Shown here in pieces: positions 1-8,434 of a stretch of DNA of 64,000 nt. The DNA is from CBDFHB01 sp965250115. GTDB taxonomy: Bacteria > Acidobacteriota > Vicinamibacteria > Marinacidobacterales > SMYC01. Both the position numbers and the translations under genes were made by a program. The notes under the pieces are model-generated. The model was not told where the DNA came from and searched no databases. It was given only the letters and a program-made list of their open reading frames with translations. Within the stretch, counting starts at the first letter, position 1, and each line of letters starts with the position of its first letter. The stretch lies in assembly GCA_965250115.1 (NCBI GenBank), contig CBDFNJ010000001.1, positions 1,364,001 through 1,428,000 of the forward strand. Direction: 5' to 3'.

Positions 1-42
1 CAGGCGCAGTTCGCCTGCGTCATCAGATAGATCTATTTAATG

Positions 43-703
43 GGGTCTACGCGGATTCGTGTGGGTAAGTCCTGACGGAAAAACAGTGTAACTCATTGTG
101 TGGAAAAGGTATCGAGTACTTCATCAGGTGCTGAAAAGTGGTCCATTTTTAGGATAGGCTAACCGAGTGAAAAATTCCCAGTCGATCCGCTCGCTGTTTG
201 CGCTGCCAGGTTTCGTGGTGTGCCGGATTGAAGGGTCTATTCGGTGACCGATACGCCCGCGTCATCCAGCTCAAGAGGCGAAAAAAACAGCTGTGTGCTC
301 TTACTGTGGGCAACGGTGCCGGGGGCGCTATGACAAGCAAGTGTGCCGGGTCCGCGACCTGTCGTTGGCAGGCTGGCGGATCTATCTGGAATACGAGCGT
401 TGGCGCGTCAACTGTCCTGGGTGCGGCGGTTTGCATGTAGAACACCTGGACTGGCTGGCGAACAACTCGCGCTACACCTAGCGTTTTGCGACGCATGTGG
501 GCAAGCTGTGCCGGACAAGGCGGTGGCCGAGATGGAACGTCTGCGCCTCCTAGTTGAAGGGGTCAACAACAAAATCCGTGTGCTGCAACGACGCGCCTAC
601 GGCTATCGCGACGAGGAATATCTCAAGCTGAAGATCGTGGCGGCATTCCTTCCGCCATTACCCAGAAATGCCGTCTTCAACCCACACGAATCCGCGTAGA
701 CCC
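43..703 (+). mobile_element. 661-bp non-autonomous ISL3-family derivative (copy A)
   Basis: The element has perfect 23-bp terminal inverted repeats (outer end GGGTCTACGCGGATTCGTGT) and is flanked by an 8-bp direct repeat ATTTAATG at 35-42 and 704-711. An 8-bp duplication is usual for ISL3 elements. It is a deleted form of the 1384-bp copy at 17237-18620: 2 bp are missing in the first frame, 10 bp in the middle, and about 710 bp covering the catalytic core. A TAG at about 478 replaces the CAG of the full copy. No transposase can be made, so movement would need help from the full copy. The same 661-bp form recurs at 40160-40820 with a different target duplication. Confidence 0.93.
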
Positions 704-720
704 ATTTAATGTAATGACCC

Positions 721-2654
721 ACTTAGGGCCGCCGACAAAATAACTGTCTAGTTTTGAGCAGACTCTTCCTGTTTCAGGTCGTGATCGCGATATCATCTGG
801 CATCACGAGAGCCTGGCAAGCTCCCTAGAAACGGAACATTTGTAGGTCTTCAGCAACCAGCGCGTGTTTGACAAACGGTCCTCATTGCAGGAGGATTACG
901 CCTATCAAGGAGCACTTCTCCTATTATGAGACCTACGAGCTATCAGTCTGAAGATCTCGACCGCCTGTTGAGGAAGCACAAAATAGCTACCCTCGATGAT
1001 TTGAAGGCAGTGTTGGGTACCGATGTGGACTCGACCGTCTTCCGAAAGCTCAATGAGTTGGCGTATCGGACAAGCTACTCCCACCGTGGTAGCTACTACA
1101 CGTTGGACGAGATCGCCCAGTTCGATCGAAAAGGTCTTTGGTCGTTGCGCTCAGTGTGGTTCTCGAAGTACGGGACGTTGCTTGCGACGGTAAAAGCGTT
1201 GGTCGCGGCCTGTGAGGCAGGCTACTACGTCGACGAGCTCGAGGACGTGGTGCAGGTTGACGTCAAGGCTCCTCTGTTGAAACTGGTCCGAGAGAAAAGA
1301 TTGGCGCGCGAGCAGGTGTTCGGCCGATATCTGTATCTGGCCACCGATGTGAGCACGCGCAAGCAACAGCTCTCGGCCCGCCAGGTACATGAGGCGTCAC
1401 CTTCCACGTTGGGCTGGGTCGGGGGAGTCCGCGTGCTCCCCGTGGAGTTGAAGGCTGCGATCGTTCTTTTCTACAGCCTGCTCGATGAAAAGCAGCGCCG
1501 TCTCTACGCGGGAGTCGAGGCCATGAAGCTCGGTCACGGTGGCGACCAACAGATTGCCGAACTGCTCGGGATGGGTCCGAGCACGGTAGCCAGAGGTCGT
1601 AGGGAATTGCTAATGAGAGATGTTGAGCTCGACGGAGTTCGGCGAAAGGGTGGCGGACGGCGCGCCGTGCAAAAAAAAGCCAGAAGTCATCGCCAAGATC
1701 GAAGAACTCATGAAGCACGACACCGCGGGCGATCCGATGACGGGAGTAAAATGGACGCGGCGGACCACCGACAAGATTGCTTGCGAGCTAAGAAGCCTCG
1801 GTGTGAACGTCAGCAGCAAAACCGTCGGTCGACTGCTCAAACAGCTCGGCTTCTCGTTGCGGGTGAACCACAAGAAGCTGTGCGGTGCCACGTCCGAAGA
1901 TCGCGATACCCAATTCGCGTGTATCGCCGAACTGCGCGAGCGTTTTGCCGCAGCTGGTCATCCCATCATCAGCGTAGACACGAAGAAACGGGAGCTGGTG
2001 GGATTATTCAAAAACGGCGGGCAGGCCTGGAACCGCGAGCCGACTCTCGTCAAAGATCATGACTTCCGTTCCGAATCGAACGGCATCGCAATCCCCTACG
2101 GCGTCTACGATCTGCTCGCGAACCGCGGGACAGTGTTCATTGGTACCTCGTACAACACCCCGGACTTCGCCGTGAATGCCATCGAGAAGTGGTGGCGAAC
2201 GGAAGGACGGCGACGCTATCCTGCAGCCCGTGACCTCGCGATATTGGCAGACGCCGGGGGCAGCAATGGCTATCGGTGTCGGGGTTGGAAGCACGGGCTT
2301 CAAACGCGGATTTGCAATCGCCACGACATCGCTATCACCATAGCCCACTATCCGTCCGGTACATCCAAGTGGAATCCAGTGGAGCACCGTCTGTTCAGCG
2401 AGGTCAGCAAGAACTGGGCGGGCAGGCCTCTCGACAGCTACGAAACCATCCTCAAATACATCCGCACGACCACCACCTCTTCCGGTTTGCGAGTACGCGC
2501 ACACCTTATCCGGCGTCGTTATCCGAAGGGCGTCAAAATCACTGACGAGCGGATGCAGGCGCTTTCCGTTACAAAGGACCAGACTCTACCCAAATGGAAC
2601 TACACCATCCGACCGTCTTGAAAACGGGAACTTATTTTGTCGCCGGCCCTAAGT
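721..2654 (+). mobile_element. ISAzo13-family insertion sequence
   Basis: Imperfect terminal inverted repeats begin ACTTAGGGCCGCCGACAAAA on the left; the right end, read inward, is nearly the same (ACTTAGGGCCGGCGACAAAA). They bracket a two-frame transposase gene of ISAzo13 type. The element starts about 10 bp after the target repeat of the neighbouring ISL3 derivative, so this spot has been hit twice. I see no clear target duplication (GACCC on the left, AGACA on the right). Confidence 0.85.
926..2621 (+). CDS. ISAzo13-family transposase in two overlapping frames joined at an A8 run
   Basis: The first frame starts at ATG 926, with AAGGAG upstream, and encodes about 248 residues up to a run of eight A at 1669-1676. 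The second frame covers the catalytic part to 2621. Losing one A, or a +1 shift, joins them into a protein of about 563 residues. The second frame has the family hallmarks VDTKKRELVG, IPYGVYD, ADAGGSNG, GTSKWNPVEHRLFS and a C-terminal WNYTI. The part LDEKQRRLYAGVEAMKLG of the first frame matches the usual start of the family. About 170 residues before it form an extra N-terminal region with a possible winged-helix character. The A8 junction may be programmed slippage, as in many IS families, or a simple inactivating insertion; the sequence alone cannot say. Confidence 0.85.
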
Positions 2655-2771
2655 AGACATCCGATCCCCCAGCCCCCCGCCATTCGAACAACGTCCACGG
2701 GGCTATTCGATATACTCGACCGCGTTAATAGATAGTTGGCCGGCTAGCCACCGTCAGGAGTTGCGAGTTCG

Positions 2772-3242
2772 TTGAAGAAGTACGTAGTCGCTGTGGATAT
2801 CTCTCCGTCGGAGCAGCTTCATGTCGGCCCACCCGTCAAGAGTCTCGGGCTTCTCGTGGGCCTAAGGAAACCGCGCGCCTTCGAAGAAGTCGGCTCCAAG
2901 TTCCCTGTTGAGGCAGACCGAATGCGATTCCGAAAGTGGGCCGGTGCGAGTGATAACTACAAGCGACGCCTGGTGCGCCATCTTGAGGTCCTACGCCCAA
3001 CAGGGAACGTCCTTTTTGGGGCCTACGTCGCGAGCGACGTCGCGATCCAGCGTATTGGTACAGCCACTTGGGAAGCTGCCTGGGGCGCGTTCCCAAGTCC
3101 AACAAGCCACAACAAGAAGGGTAAGCCCCGGATCAAGCTCGGGGGCTACGAGGTTGATGGCAAGATGAGAGCGTGTTTTTGTCCACTCGGCCTGGCCCAT
3201 TTCGCTCATCTAAAATGGCCCACCTTAAGTTATTGGGGTTAA
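2772..3242 (+). CDS. Hypothetical protein, 3' end cut by ISL3 copy B
   Basis: The reading frame opens with TTG at 2772 (MKKYVVAVDISPSEQ...) and gives 156 residues. I do not recognise a family. The stop codon TAA at 3240-3242 lies inside the left inverted repeat of the ISL3 element that starts at 3236, so the last residues are not native and the real protein was longer. The stretch 3164-3230 has two similar blocks (CTGGCCCATTT and ATGGCCCACC) that resemble repeated terminal sites of IS21-like elements, so the native frame may already end before it. The gene sits between two insertion sequences and has no visible partners. Confidence 0.4.
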   Translation: MKKYVVAVDISPSEQLHVGPPVKSLGLLVGLRKPRAFEEVGSKFPVEADRMRFRKWAGASDNYKRRLVRHLEVLRPTGNVLFGAYVASDVAIQRIGTATWEAAWGAFPSPTSHNKKGKPRIKLGGYEVDGKMRACFCPLGLAHFAHLKWPTLSYWG

Positions 3243-3566
3243 CGCGGATTCGTGTGGGTAAGTTCTGACGGAAAAACAGTGTAACTCATTGTGTGGAAAA
3301 GGTATCGAGTACTTCATCAGGTGCTGAAAAGTGGTCCATTTTTAGGATAGGCTAACCGAGTGAAAAATTCCCAGTCGATCCGCTCGCTGTTTGCGCTGCC
3401 AGGTTTCGTGGTGTGCCGGATTGAAGGGTCTATTCGGTGACCGATACGCCCGCGTCATCCAGCTCAAGAGGCGAAAAAAACAGCTGTGTGCTCTTACTGT
3501 GGGCAACGGTGCCGGTTGAACCGCCCCGGGTTTCCCGGAGACTCCAACTCTTGAGAGGATGGAGTC

Positions 3567-3887
3567 ATGACAAGACGAAGCAGGTATTCACCGGAGGTAA
3601 AAGAGCGCGCAGTGCGGATGGTTTTCGACCAGCAGGCTCAGCACGAATCTCAGTGGTCAGCGATCTCATCGATCGCGTCGAAGATTGACTGTACGCGGGA
3701 AACGCTACGCACGTGGGTGCGGCGAGCAGAGCGTGATGCTGGGAAACGAGCGGGACTGACGACGGACGAGCGTCAGCGGCTGAAGGAGCTTGAGCGAGAG
3801 AACCGTGAGCTAAAGCGGGCGAACGAGATCCTTCGCAAGGCGTCGGCGTTTTTCGCCCAGGCGGAGCTCGACCGCCGACCGAGGTGA
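3567..3887 (+). CDS. IS3-family transposase OrfA
   Basis: This 106-residue protein has an N-terminal helix-turn-helix of IS3 OrfA type (RYSPEVKERAVRMVFD, then SAISSIASKIDCTRETLRTWV). A leucine-zipper-like coiled coil follows (LKELERENRELKRANEILRKASAFFAQAE). OrfA binds the element ends and, after a -1 ribosomal shift, is the N-terminal part of the OrfAB transposase. The start ATG at 3567 follows GAGAGGATGGAG. The gene overlaps orfB by 4 bp, with orfB in the -1 frame as expected. Both frames are open, so this element may still be active. Confidence 0.92.
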   Translation: MTRRSRYSPEVKERAVRMVFDQQAQHESQWSAISSIASKIDCTRETLRTWVRRAERDAGKRAGLTTDERQRLKELERENRELKRANEILRKASAFFAQAELDRRPR

Positions 3888-4801
3888 ATGTGTTGTTCGT
3901 GGACGCGAACCGTGAAAATTACGGGGTCGAGCCGATCTGCCGGATGCTTCCGATCGCCCCGTCGACCTATTACGAGCAGAAAGCGAGAGAGAAGGACCCA
4001 AGCCGCCTGCCAGCGAGAGCGAAGCGCGACGTCCAACTCCGCGGCGAGATTCGTCGTGTACGGCAAGAGAACTTTGACGTGTATGGCGTGCGCAAGGTCT
4101 GGCGTCAGCTGTGCCGTGAGGGCCGCGACGTGGCTCGATGCACGGTGGCCCGTCTGATGCGTGAAATGGGTCTCCAGGGCGCGGTCCGTGAACGTCGATT
4201 CAAGACGACGAAGCCGGATTCGAGCGGCGCTCGCCCGATGGACCTCGTGGAGCGCGACTTCAACGCCACACGCCCGAACGAGCTCTGGGTCTCGGACCTG
4301 ACCTACATTGCCACGTGGCGCGGCTTCGTGTATGTCGCCTTCGTCATCGACGTCTTCGCTCGACTCATCGTCGGTTGGCGAGCGACGACATCGTTGACTG
4401 CCGGCATCGCTCTCGATGCGTTGGAGCAGGCGCTGCACGAGCGCCGACTAAACCCAGAAGATCCATTGGTGCATCACAGCGATCGCGGCGTGCAGTACGT
4501 CTCGACCCGTTACACCGAGCGGCTCGCCGAGGCGGGTATTGAGCCGTCCGTCGGCAGCCGAGGCGACTCTTACGATAACGCTTTGGCTGAATCCATCATC
4601 GGCCTCTACAAGACCGAGGTGATCCGTCGACGTGGGCCCTGGCGTGGTCTCGAAGACGTTGAGTTCGCCACCCTCGAGTGGGTCCATTGGTACAACACGC
4701 AACGACTCTTGGAGCCGATCGGAAATGTCTCCCCCGTCGAGTACGAGATGAACTACTATCGGTCGCAGGAAGGCGCGCTAGAGATGGCGAGACTCAACTA
4801 A
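3884..4801 (+). CDS. IS3-family transposase OrfB (DDE integrase core)
   Basis: This 305-residue protein contains the HTH_21-type segment (YGVRKVWRQL...VARLMREMGLQGA) and the integrase core. The core shows the three acidic residues in the blocks WVSDLTYIATW, HHSDRGVQYVS and DSYDNALAESIIGLYKTE. The C-terminal LEWVHWYNTQRLLEPIGNVSPVEYE is typical of the family. It catalyses cutting and joining of the element ends as part of the OrfAB fusion made by frameshifting from orfA. The gene is intact. Confidence 0.95.
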   Translation: MNVLFVDANRENYGVEPICRMLPIAPSTYYEQKAREKDPSRLPARAKRDVQLRGEIRRVRQENFDVYGVRKVWRQLCREGRDVARCTVARLMREMGLQGAVRERRFKTTKPDSSGARPMDLVERDFNATRPNELWVSDLTYIATWRGFVYVAFVIDVFARLIVGWRATTSLTAGIALDALEQALHERRLNPEDPLVHHSDRGVQYVSTRYTERLAEAGIEPSVGSRGDSYDNALAESIIGLYKTEVIRRRGPWRGLEDVEFATLEWVHWYNTQRLLEPIGNVSPVEYEMNYYRSQEGALEMARLN

Positions 4802-4831
4802 AACAGTCTCCGGAAAACCCGGGGCGGTTCA

Positions 4832-5931
4832 GGGGGCGCTATGACAAGCAAGTGTGCCGGGTCCGCGACCTGTCGTTGGCAGGCTGGCGGATCTATCTGG
4901 AATGCGAGCGTTGGCGCGTCAACTGTTCTGGGTGCGGCGGTGTGCATGTAGAACACCTAGACTGGCTGGCGAACAACTCGCGCTACACCCAGCGTTTTGC
5001 GACGCATGTGGGCAAGCTGTGCCGGGATATGCCGAACAAGGCGGTGGCCGAGATGGAACGTCTGCACCACGGTACGGTGAAGGCTCTGGATACGCTCTAC
5101 ATGCAAGAGCAGGTCGACCGGGCGGGGCTACCGGCGCCTCGGGCCATCGGTGTCGATGAGATCTCCATCCGCAAGGGACATAACTATCGCGTCATTGTCA
5201 GCGACCTGGAGCGGGCGCGTCCCATCTGGGTGGGCGGTGAGGGTCGCAAAGAAACCGACATCGATTTGTTCTTCAAGGCGTTGGGCGGAAAGAAAAGCGC
5301 CCGTATCAAGCTGGCCGCCATGGATATGTGGAAGCCCTTCCGGAACTCGGTGATTCACAACGCGCCTAATGCGCGGATCATCTTCGACAAGTTTCATATC
5401 ATGCGTCATCTGTCAAAGGCCCTCGATGAGGTCCGGCGCGGTGAGTACAAACGCCTCAGCGGCAGGGACCGGTCGTACATCAAGGGGCAGCGTTACACTT
5501 TGCTTTCCCGGCGGGAGAACCTGAGCCTAGACGGTCGCCGCGCACTCAAAAAGTTGCTCCAGGCCAACCGGCGCCTGAACACCGCCTTTATTTTGAAGGA
5601 GGCCTTCGGGCAACTCTGGGATTACCGCACCGAACGCGGCGCTCGCGCCTTTTTCACTCGTTGGAAAGACAGCCTCAAATGGCAACGCCTGCATCCGTAC
5701 CAGAAGTTCGCCGGTATGATTGAGTCCCATTGGGATGGTATCGCCTCCTACTGTCATCCGGAGAACAAAGTCAGTCTCGGCCTAGTTGAAGGGGTCAACA
5801 ACAAAATCCGTGTTCTGCAACGACGCGCCTACGGCTATCGCGACGAGGAATATCTCAAGCTGAAGATCGTGGCGGCTTTCCTTCCGCCATTACCCAGAAA
5901 TGCAGTTTTCAACCCACACGAATCCGCGTAG
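4832..5931 (+). pseudogene. ISL3 transposase fragment of copy B
   Basis: This is the main body of the ISL3 transposase, from the second zinc-ribbon cysteines (CRVRDLSLAGWRIYLE...NCSGCGG) through the DDE core (GVDEISIRKGHNY, AAMDMWKPFRNSV, IIFDKFHIMRHL) to the C-terminus FNPHESA. It is nearly identical to the copy at 17361-18616. The 5' part lies at 3356-3516 on the other side of the nested IS3 element and carries a 2-bp deletion, so the gene cannot give a normal product. The open frame that enters from the IS3 element is accidental. Confidence 0.88.
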
Positions 5932-5935
5932 ACCC

Positions 5936-6886
5936 ATATTAAAAAAGGCGGCGGCCTTCTTCGCGAAGGAAAGCGAATGAGATTCAAGTTCATTCACGCG
6001 GAGCGGGCCAACTACCCGGTGCGGGTGATGTGCCGAGTCCTGAGGGTATCGACCAGCGGCTACTACGCTCAGATGAAGCGCGCGCCCAGCAGGCGACAGT
6101 GTGAGGATGGGAAGCTGAAGCTGCGCATCCAAGCGATCCACGCCCATAGCCGTGGTACCTACGGCAGGGAGCGTGTACGTCGCCAGCCTGACGGGGAGAA
6201 CGTCGAGGTGGGCAAGCAGCGAGTGGCACGGCTGATGCGTGAGATGGGCCTGCAGGGCCTGCCCAGCAAGCGTTTTCGCCGCACGACCGACAGCAAGCAC
6301 GATCGCCCTATCGCGCCCAACGTGCTCGGCTGGCACTTCGAAGCCGAACGAGCGAACCAGTTCTGGGTGACGGACATAACCTTCATCCGGACTTGGGAAG
6401 GCTGGCTCTACTTGGCGGTCATCCTCGATCTGTTCTCGCGTCGTGTCGTCGGCTGGGCGATGCAGTCCCACCTGCGCGCAGAGCTTGCTCTCGAGGCGCT
6501 TCACATGGCCTTGGGGCGCCGTCTGCCTGGAAGTGGCTTGGTGCATCATTCAGACCGTGGTACTCAATACGCGGCTGCGTCTTACCAGGCCGTGCTCGAT
6601 GAGTACGGCATCGTGTGCTCGATGAGCCGCAAGGGTAATTGCTGGGACAACGCCGTGAGCGAAAGCTTCTTCGGTACGCTCAAGACCGAGCTCGTCAACC
6701 GGCGGAGCTGGCCAACCCGGCGGAGCGCCAAAGACGCCGTCGCCAGCTACATCGAAGGCTTCTACAACCCGCATCGACTTCACTCGTCGCTCGGCTACGT
6801 GAGCCCGATGCTGTTCGAGCAATTACACGCTCTTAAATCTGCTGATGCGAGATGATCAACCCGTCCACTTTTTCCGGGCAAGGTCA
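5936..6886 (+). mobile_element. 5'-truncated second IS3-family element
   Basis: The right part of an IS3-family element, unlike the one at 3517. It starts abruptly at the right end of ISL3 copy B, in the last codons of orfA (ILKKAAAFFAKESE, 5936-5980), just before the A6G slippery site at 5941-5947. It continues through a complete orfB to a right end around 6886 (TCCACTTTTTCCGGGCAAGG, then TCA). The left inverted repeat and most of orfA are missing, so it cannot move by itself. Confidence 0.8.
5977..6855 (+). CDS. IS3-family transposase OrfB of the truncated element
   Basis: This 292-residue OrfB opens MRFKFIHAERANYPVRVMCRVLRVS and has the integrase core blocks FWVTDITFIRTWEGWLYL, VHHSDRGTQYA and NCWDNAVSESFFGTLKTELV, with the family ending YNPHRLHSSLGYVSPMLFE. 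Its start ATG overlaps the stop of the residual orfA (ATGA at 5977-5980), the standard IS3 arrangement. The frame is intact, but the orfA needed for end binding is gone, so it is probably inert. Protein sequence and ends differ clearly from the nested element at 3517-4831. Confidence 0.9.
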   Translation: MRFKFIHAERANYPVRVMCRVLRVSTSGYYAQMKRAPSRRQCEDGKLKLRIQAIHAHSRGTYGRERVRRQPDGENVEVGKQRVARLMREMGLQGLPSKRFRRTTDSKHDRPIAPNVLGWHFEAERANQFWVTDITFIRTWEGWLYLAVILDLFSRRVVGWAMQSHLRAELALEALHMALGRRLPGSGLVHHSDRGTQYAAASYQAVLDEYGIVCSMSRKGNCWDNAVSESFFGTLKTELVNRRSWPTRRSAKDAVASYIEGFYNPHRLHSSLGYVSPMLFEQLHALKSADAR

Positions 6887-7025
6887 GGTATCGCGTCTAC
6901 AGATATAAGATGTTGGCGTGAATCCCGCGGGCGAGCGGTCCTCAAACGATGTCTTCCGATACGTTCTACGGTCACGTAGGCTGGCCCAATTGGTCGGCGA
7001 TAGAATGTCGGGGACGGAGGTGAAT

Positions 7026-7421
7026 ATGAGCAAGACGATCATCAAGACCGGCCAAGCGCCTGCTGCGGTCGGGCCCTATTCACAGGGCGTGGTTCTCGAT
7101 GGCTGGATCTGGACGTGCGGCCAGGTAGCGCTGGACCCCGCGACTGGCGCAATGGTTGGATCCGACGCGGCAGCCCAGGCGGACCGCGCGCTCCGGAACA
7201 TCCAAGCGATTCTGGAGGCCGCGGGGTCAAGTCTCGACCGCGTCGTTCGAGCTACCGTTTACCTGACGAACATGGATGACTTCGCTGCGGTCAACGAGGT
7301 CTACGCCCGTTACTTCCTCGAGGCTTTTCCCACTCGAGTGTGCGTCGAGGTTTCGCGCTTGCCGCTGGGAGCTCTGGTCGAGATCGATGCTACCGCCAAA
7401 GTTGCGCAACCGGGAACATAG
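7026..7421 (+). CDS. ridA: RidA/YjgF family enamine/imine deaminase
   Basis: The 131-residue product is a full-length RidA family protein. These small trimeric enzymes hydrolyse reactive enamines and imines released by PLP enzymes. Visible landmarks are the N-terminal GPYSQGV, the CGQVALDPATG segment (usually SGQ, here with Cys), FPTRVCVEV with the substrate-binding Arg, and VEIDATAKV. ATG 7026 is chosen because GGAGG lies 5 bases upstream; an in-frame start near 6918 would add an unconserved leader. It lies just upstream of the ACT-domain gene and the lys operon, whose aminotransferase could produce its substrate, but it ends convergently with the ACT gene and is probably a separate transcript. 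Confidence 0.93.
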   Translation: MSKTIIKTGQAPAAVGPYSQGVVLDGWIWTCGQVALDPATGAMVGSDAAAQADRALRNIQAILEAAGSSLDRVVRATVYLTNMDDFAAVNEVYARYFLEAFPTRVCVEVSRLPLGALVEIDATAKVAQPGT

Positions 7422-7491
7422 CTAACACAAGGTTCGGCATTGAGCACTACTCGTGTATTGATTGATGCGGGAGTTGACGACGAAGCCTCGC

Positions 7492-8154
7492 TCACCGTCG
7501 CGGTCGTCGTTTGCCGAAGCGGTTGAAGATCGCGTCGAAGGCGAGCTGAACGTCGTCTTCCTTCAAGAAGACGCAGAACTCCGTGGCCGTCGATGTCACT
7601 TCGATGACGTTGATGTTTTGCAGGGCGACCTCTTCCAGCATCTGGACGAGGATTCCCTTGATGGCGAGGTAGCGCTCGTTGAAGCTCATCCCTACCGAGG
7701 CGAGGTCTCGATGCACGATGCTGGGCTTCGAGCTGAGAGATCCGAGGAGAAGCTTCAGGTTCTCCGCCTCGACAATGACGGTAATCTCGCGCATGCCTTC
7801 CGTCACGGTGACGAAACCGTTCCGCGACTGTATGCGGCTGAAGACCCGATTGAGCTCCCGATGGCTTTCCGAAGTCTTCAGGAGGGTCACCGAGCACAGG
7901 CCTGACTGGATATTGACTTTGTCCAGGACCAGCGTCTCACTGGCGCTGGTTGGCATCTCGGCCAGCCGTTGCTGCAATCGGGAAAGGTTCATCAGGATGG
8001 CCGCGTCCGTGACTTCCTTTCGCGTTTGAGCTTCGATGCTGGGTCTTAGAAAACGCGCCACCTGAGACAGGTTCAAGAGGCGGTGGTAAAAGCCGAACCG
8101 CAGCGCCTGGTGTCCGGTGACGATGTTCTCGATAGCCTCGGAGATTCGTATCAT
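7492..8154 (-). CDS. ACT-domain protein, aspartokinase-C-terminus-like
   Basis: The product (220 residues from ATG 8154) has an N-terminal helical part (ISEAIENIVTGHQALRFGFYHRLLNLSQVARFLRP). Its C-terminal half contains two ACT-like segments (REITVIVEAENLKLLLGSL and LVQMLEEVALQNINVIEVTSTATEFCVFL). Such modules bind amino acids and often sense lysine or threonine. No kinase domain is present. The gene is divergent from lysW, and its start codon is 2 bases from a perfect palindrome at 8157-8172, so a regulatory role for the lys operon is attractive but unproven. A TTG at 8193 would add 13 residues without a better ribosome site. Confidence 0.7.
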   Translation of the reverse strand: MIRISEAIENIVTGHQALRFGFYHRLLNLSQVARFLRPSIEAQTRKEVTDAAILMNLSRLQQRLAEMPTSASETLVLDKVNIQSGLCSVTLLKTSESHRELNRVFSRIQSRNGFVTVTEGMREITVIVEAENLKLLLGSLSSKPSIVHRDLASVGMSFNERYLAIKGILVQMLEEVALQNINVIEVTSTATEFCVFLKEDDVQLAFDAIFNRFGKRRPRR

Positions 8155-8156
8155 TA

Positions 8157-8172
8157 TGTTATAAATATAACA
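8157..8172. promoter_or_regulatory. Candidate operator palindrome between ACT gene and lysW
   Basis: TGTTATAAATATAACA is an inverted repeat with perfect 7-base arms and a 2-base centre, in an AT-rich patch inside GC-rich DNA. It overlaps the likely -10 region of the leftward ACT gene: reading leftward, TTGTTA, a 17-base spacer, then TTATAT. It ends 96 bases before lysW. Its size and symmetry fit a dimeric repressor site. Which protein binds is unknown. Confidence 0.5.
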
Positions 8173-8268
8173 ATAGAGTGTTTTATTTAACAAGTTCCTA
8201 TATTTCTTTGCTGGCGGTGCTGAACGTCGGTAACCTGTGCGGGACTGTTAGAAGAGGAGGATCGTATC

Positions 8269-8433
8269 GTGACCGAATGTCCCGTTTGTGCCGGCCCGGT
8301 GACGCTGCCTGGTGATGTTGTCCTTAGCGAGCTCGTCGACTGCGGCGAGTGCTCGACCGAGCTCGAGCTCGTCTCGCTGAGCCCGATTCAATTGAACGAG
8401 GCGCCGATCGCCGCCGAGGATTGGGGCGAGTAA
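8269..8433 (+). CDS. lysW: LysW amino-group carrier protein
   Basis: A 54-residue acidic protein starting at GTG 8269, with AGGAGG at 8255-8260. It has two CxxC pairs (C4/C7 and C25/C28) that form the zinc site of LysW, and ends in EDWGE (residues 50-54), the defining C-terminus of the family. The gamma-carboxyl of the final Glu is joined by LysX to the amino group of alpha-aminoadipate or glutamate, so the carrier protects the amino group during conversion to lysine or ornithine. It is the first gene of the operon and ends one base before lysX. Confidence 0.97.
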   Translation: MTECPVCAGPVTLPGDVVLSELVDCGECSTELELVSLSPIQLNEAPIAAEDWGE

Positions 8434-8434
8434 A

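Larger units (their letters stand above)
3517..4831 (+). mobile_element. IS3-family element nested in ISL3 copy B
   Basis: A 1315-bp element with 27-bp inverted repeats that differ at one position (TGAACCGCCCCGGGTTT(C/T)CCGGAGACT) and TG...CA ends. It carries orfA and orfB in the usual -1 arrangement. It sits in the GCCGGGGGCG motif of the ISL3 transposase gene. The target duplication is not clean: GG is repeated, with an extra T on the left. Confidence 0.92.
3236..5935 (+). mobile_element. ISL3-family element (copy B), interrupted by an IS3-family element
   Basis: Left end GGGTTAACGCGGATTCGTGT at 3236, right end complementary to GGGTCTACGCGG ending at 5935. Without the inserted element (3517-4831) the copy is about 1385 bp, the length of the full copy at 17237. 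It shares a 2-bp loss in the first frame with the two 661-bp derivatives, so it cannot make the leading part of the transposase. The flanking octamers differ (AGTTATTG on the left, ATATTAAA on the right), so no target duplication is left. The right flank enters the last 13 codons of another IS3-family orfA. The two flanks were probably brought together by recombination between ISL3 copies. Confidence 0.85.

Noticed and set aside
343..699. Small open frames inside the 661-bp ISL3 derivatives (also at 40460-40816).
   Set aside because: They join an out-of-frame zinc-ribbon region to the transposase C-terminus across deletions and lack the catalytic residues.
3164..3235. Two similar blocks (CTGGCCCATTT, ATGGCCCACC) that resemble repeated ends of an IS21-type element.
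   Set aside because: Only about 70 bp, with no IS21 genes or matching left end in the window; too little to call an element.
7462..7905. A plus-strand open frame of 147 codons.
   Set aside because: It is antisense to the ACT-domain gene, whose protein has clear family character.
8173..8268. Riboswitch upstream of lysW.
   Set aside because: The leader is short and AT-rich, and I could not recognise a lysine riboswitch core or a terminator/antiterminator pair.
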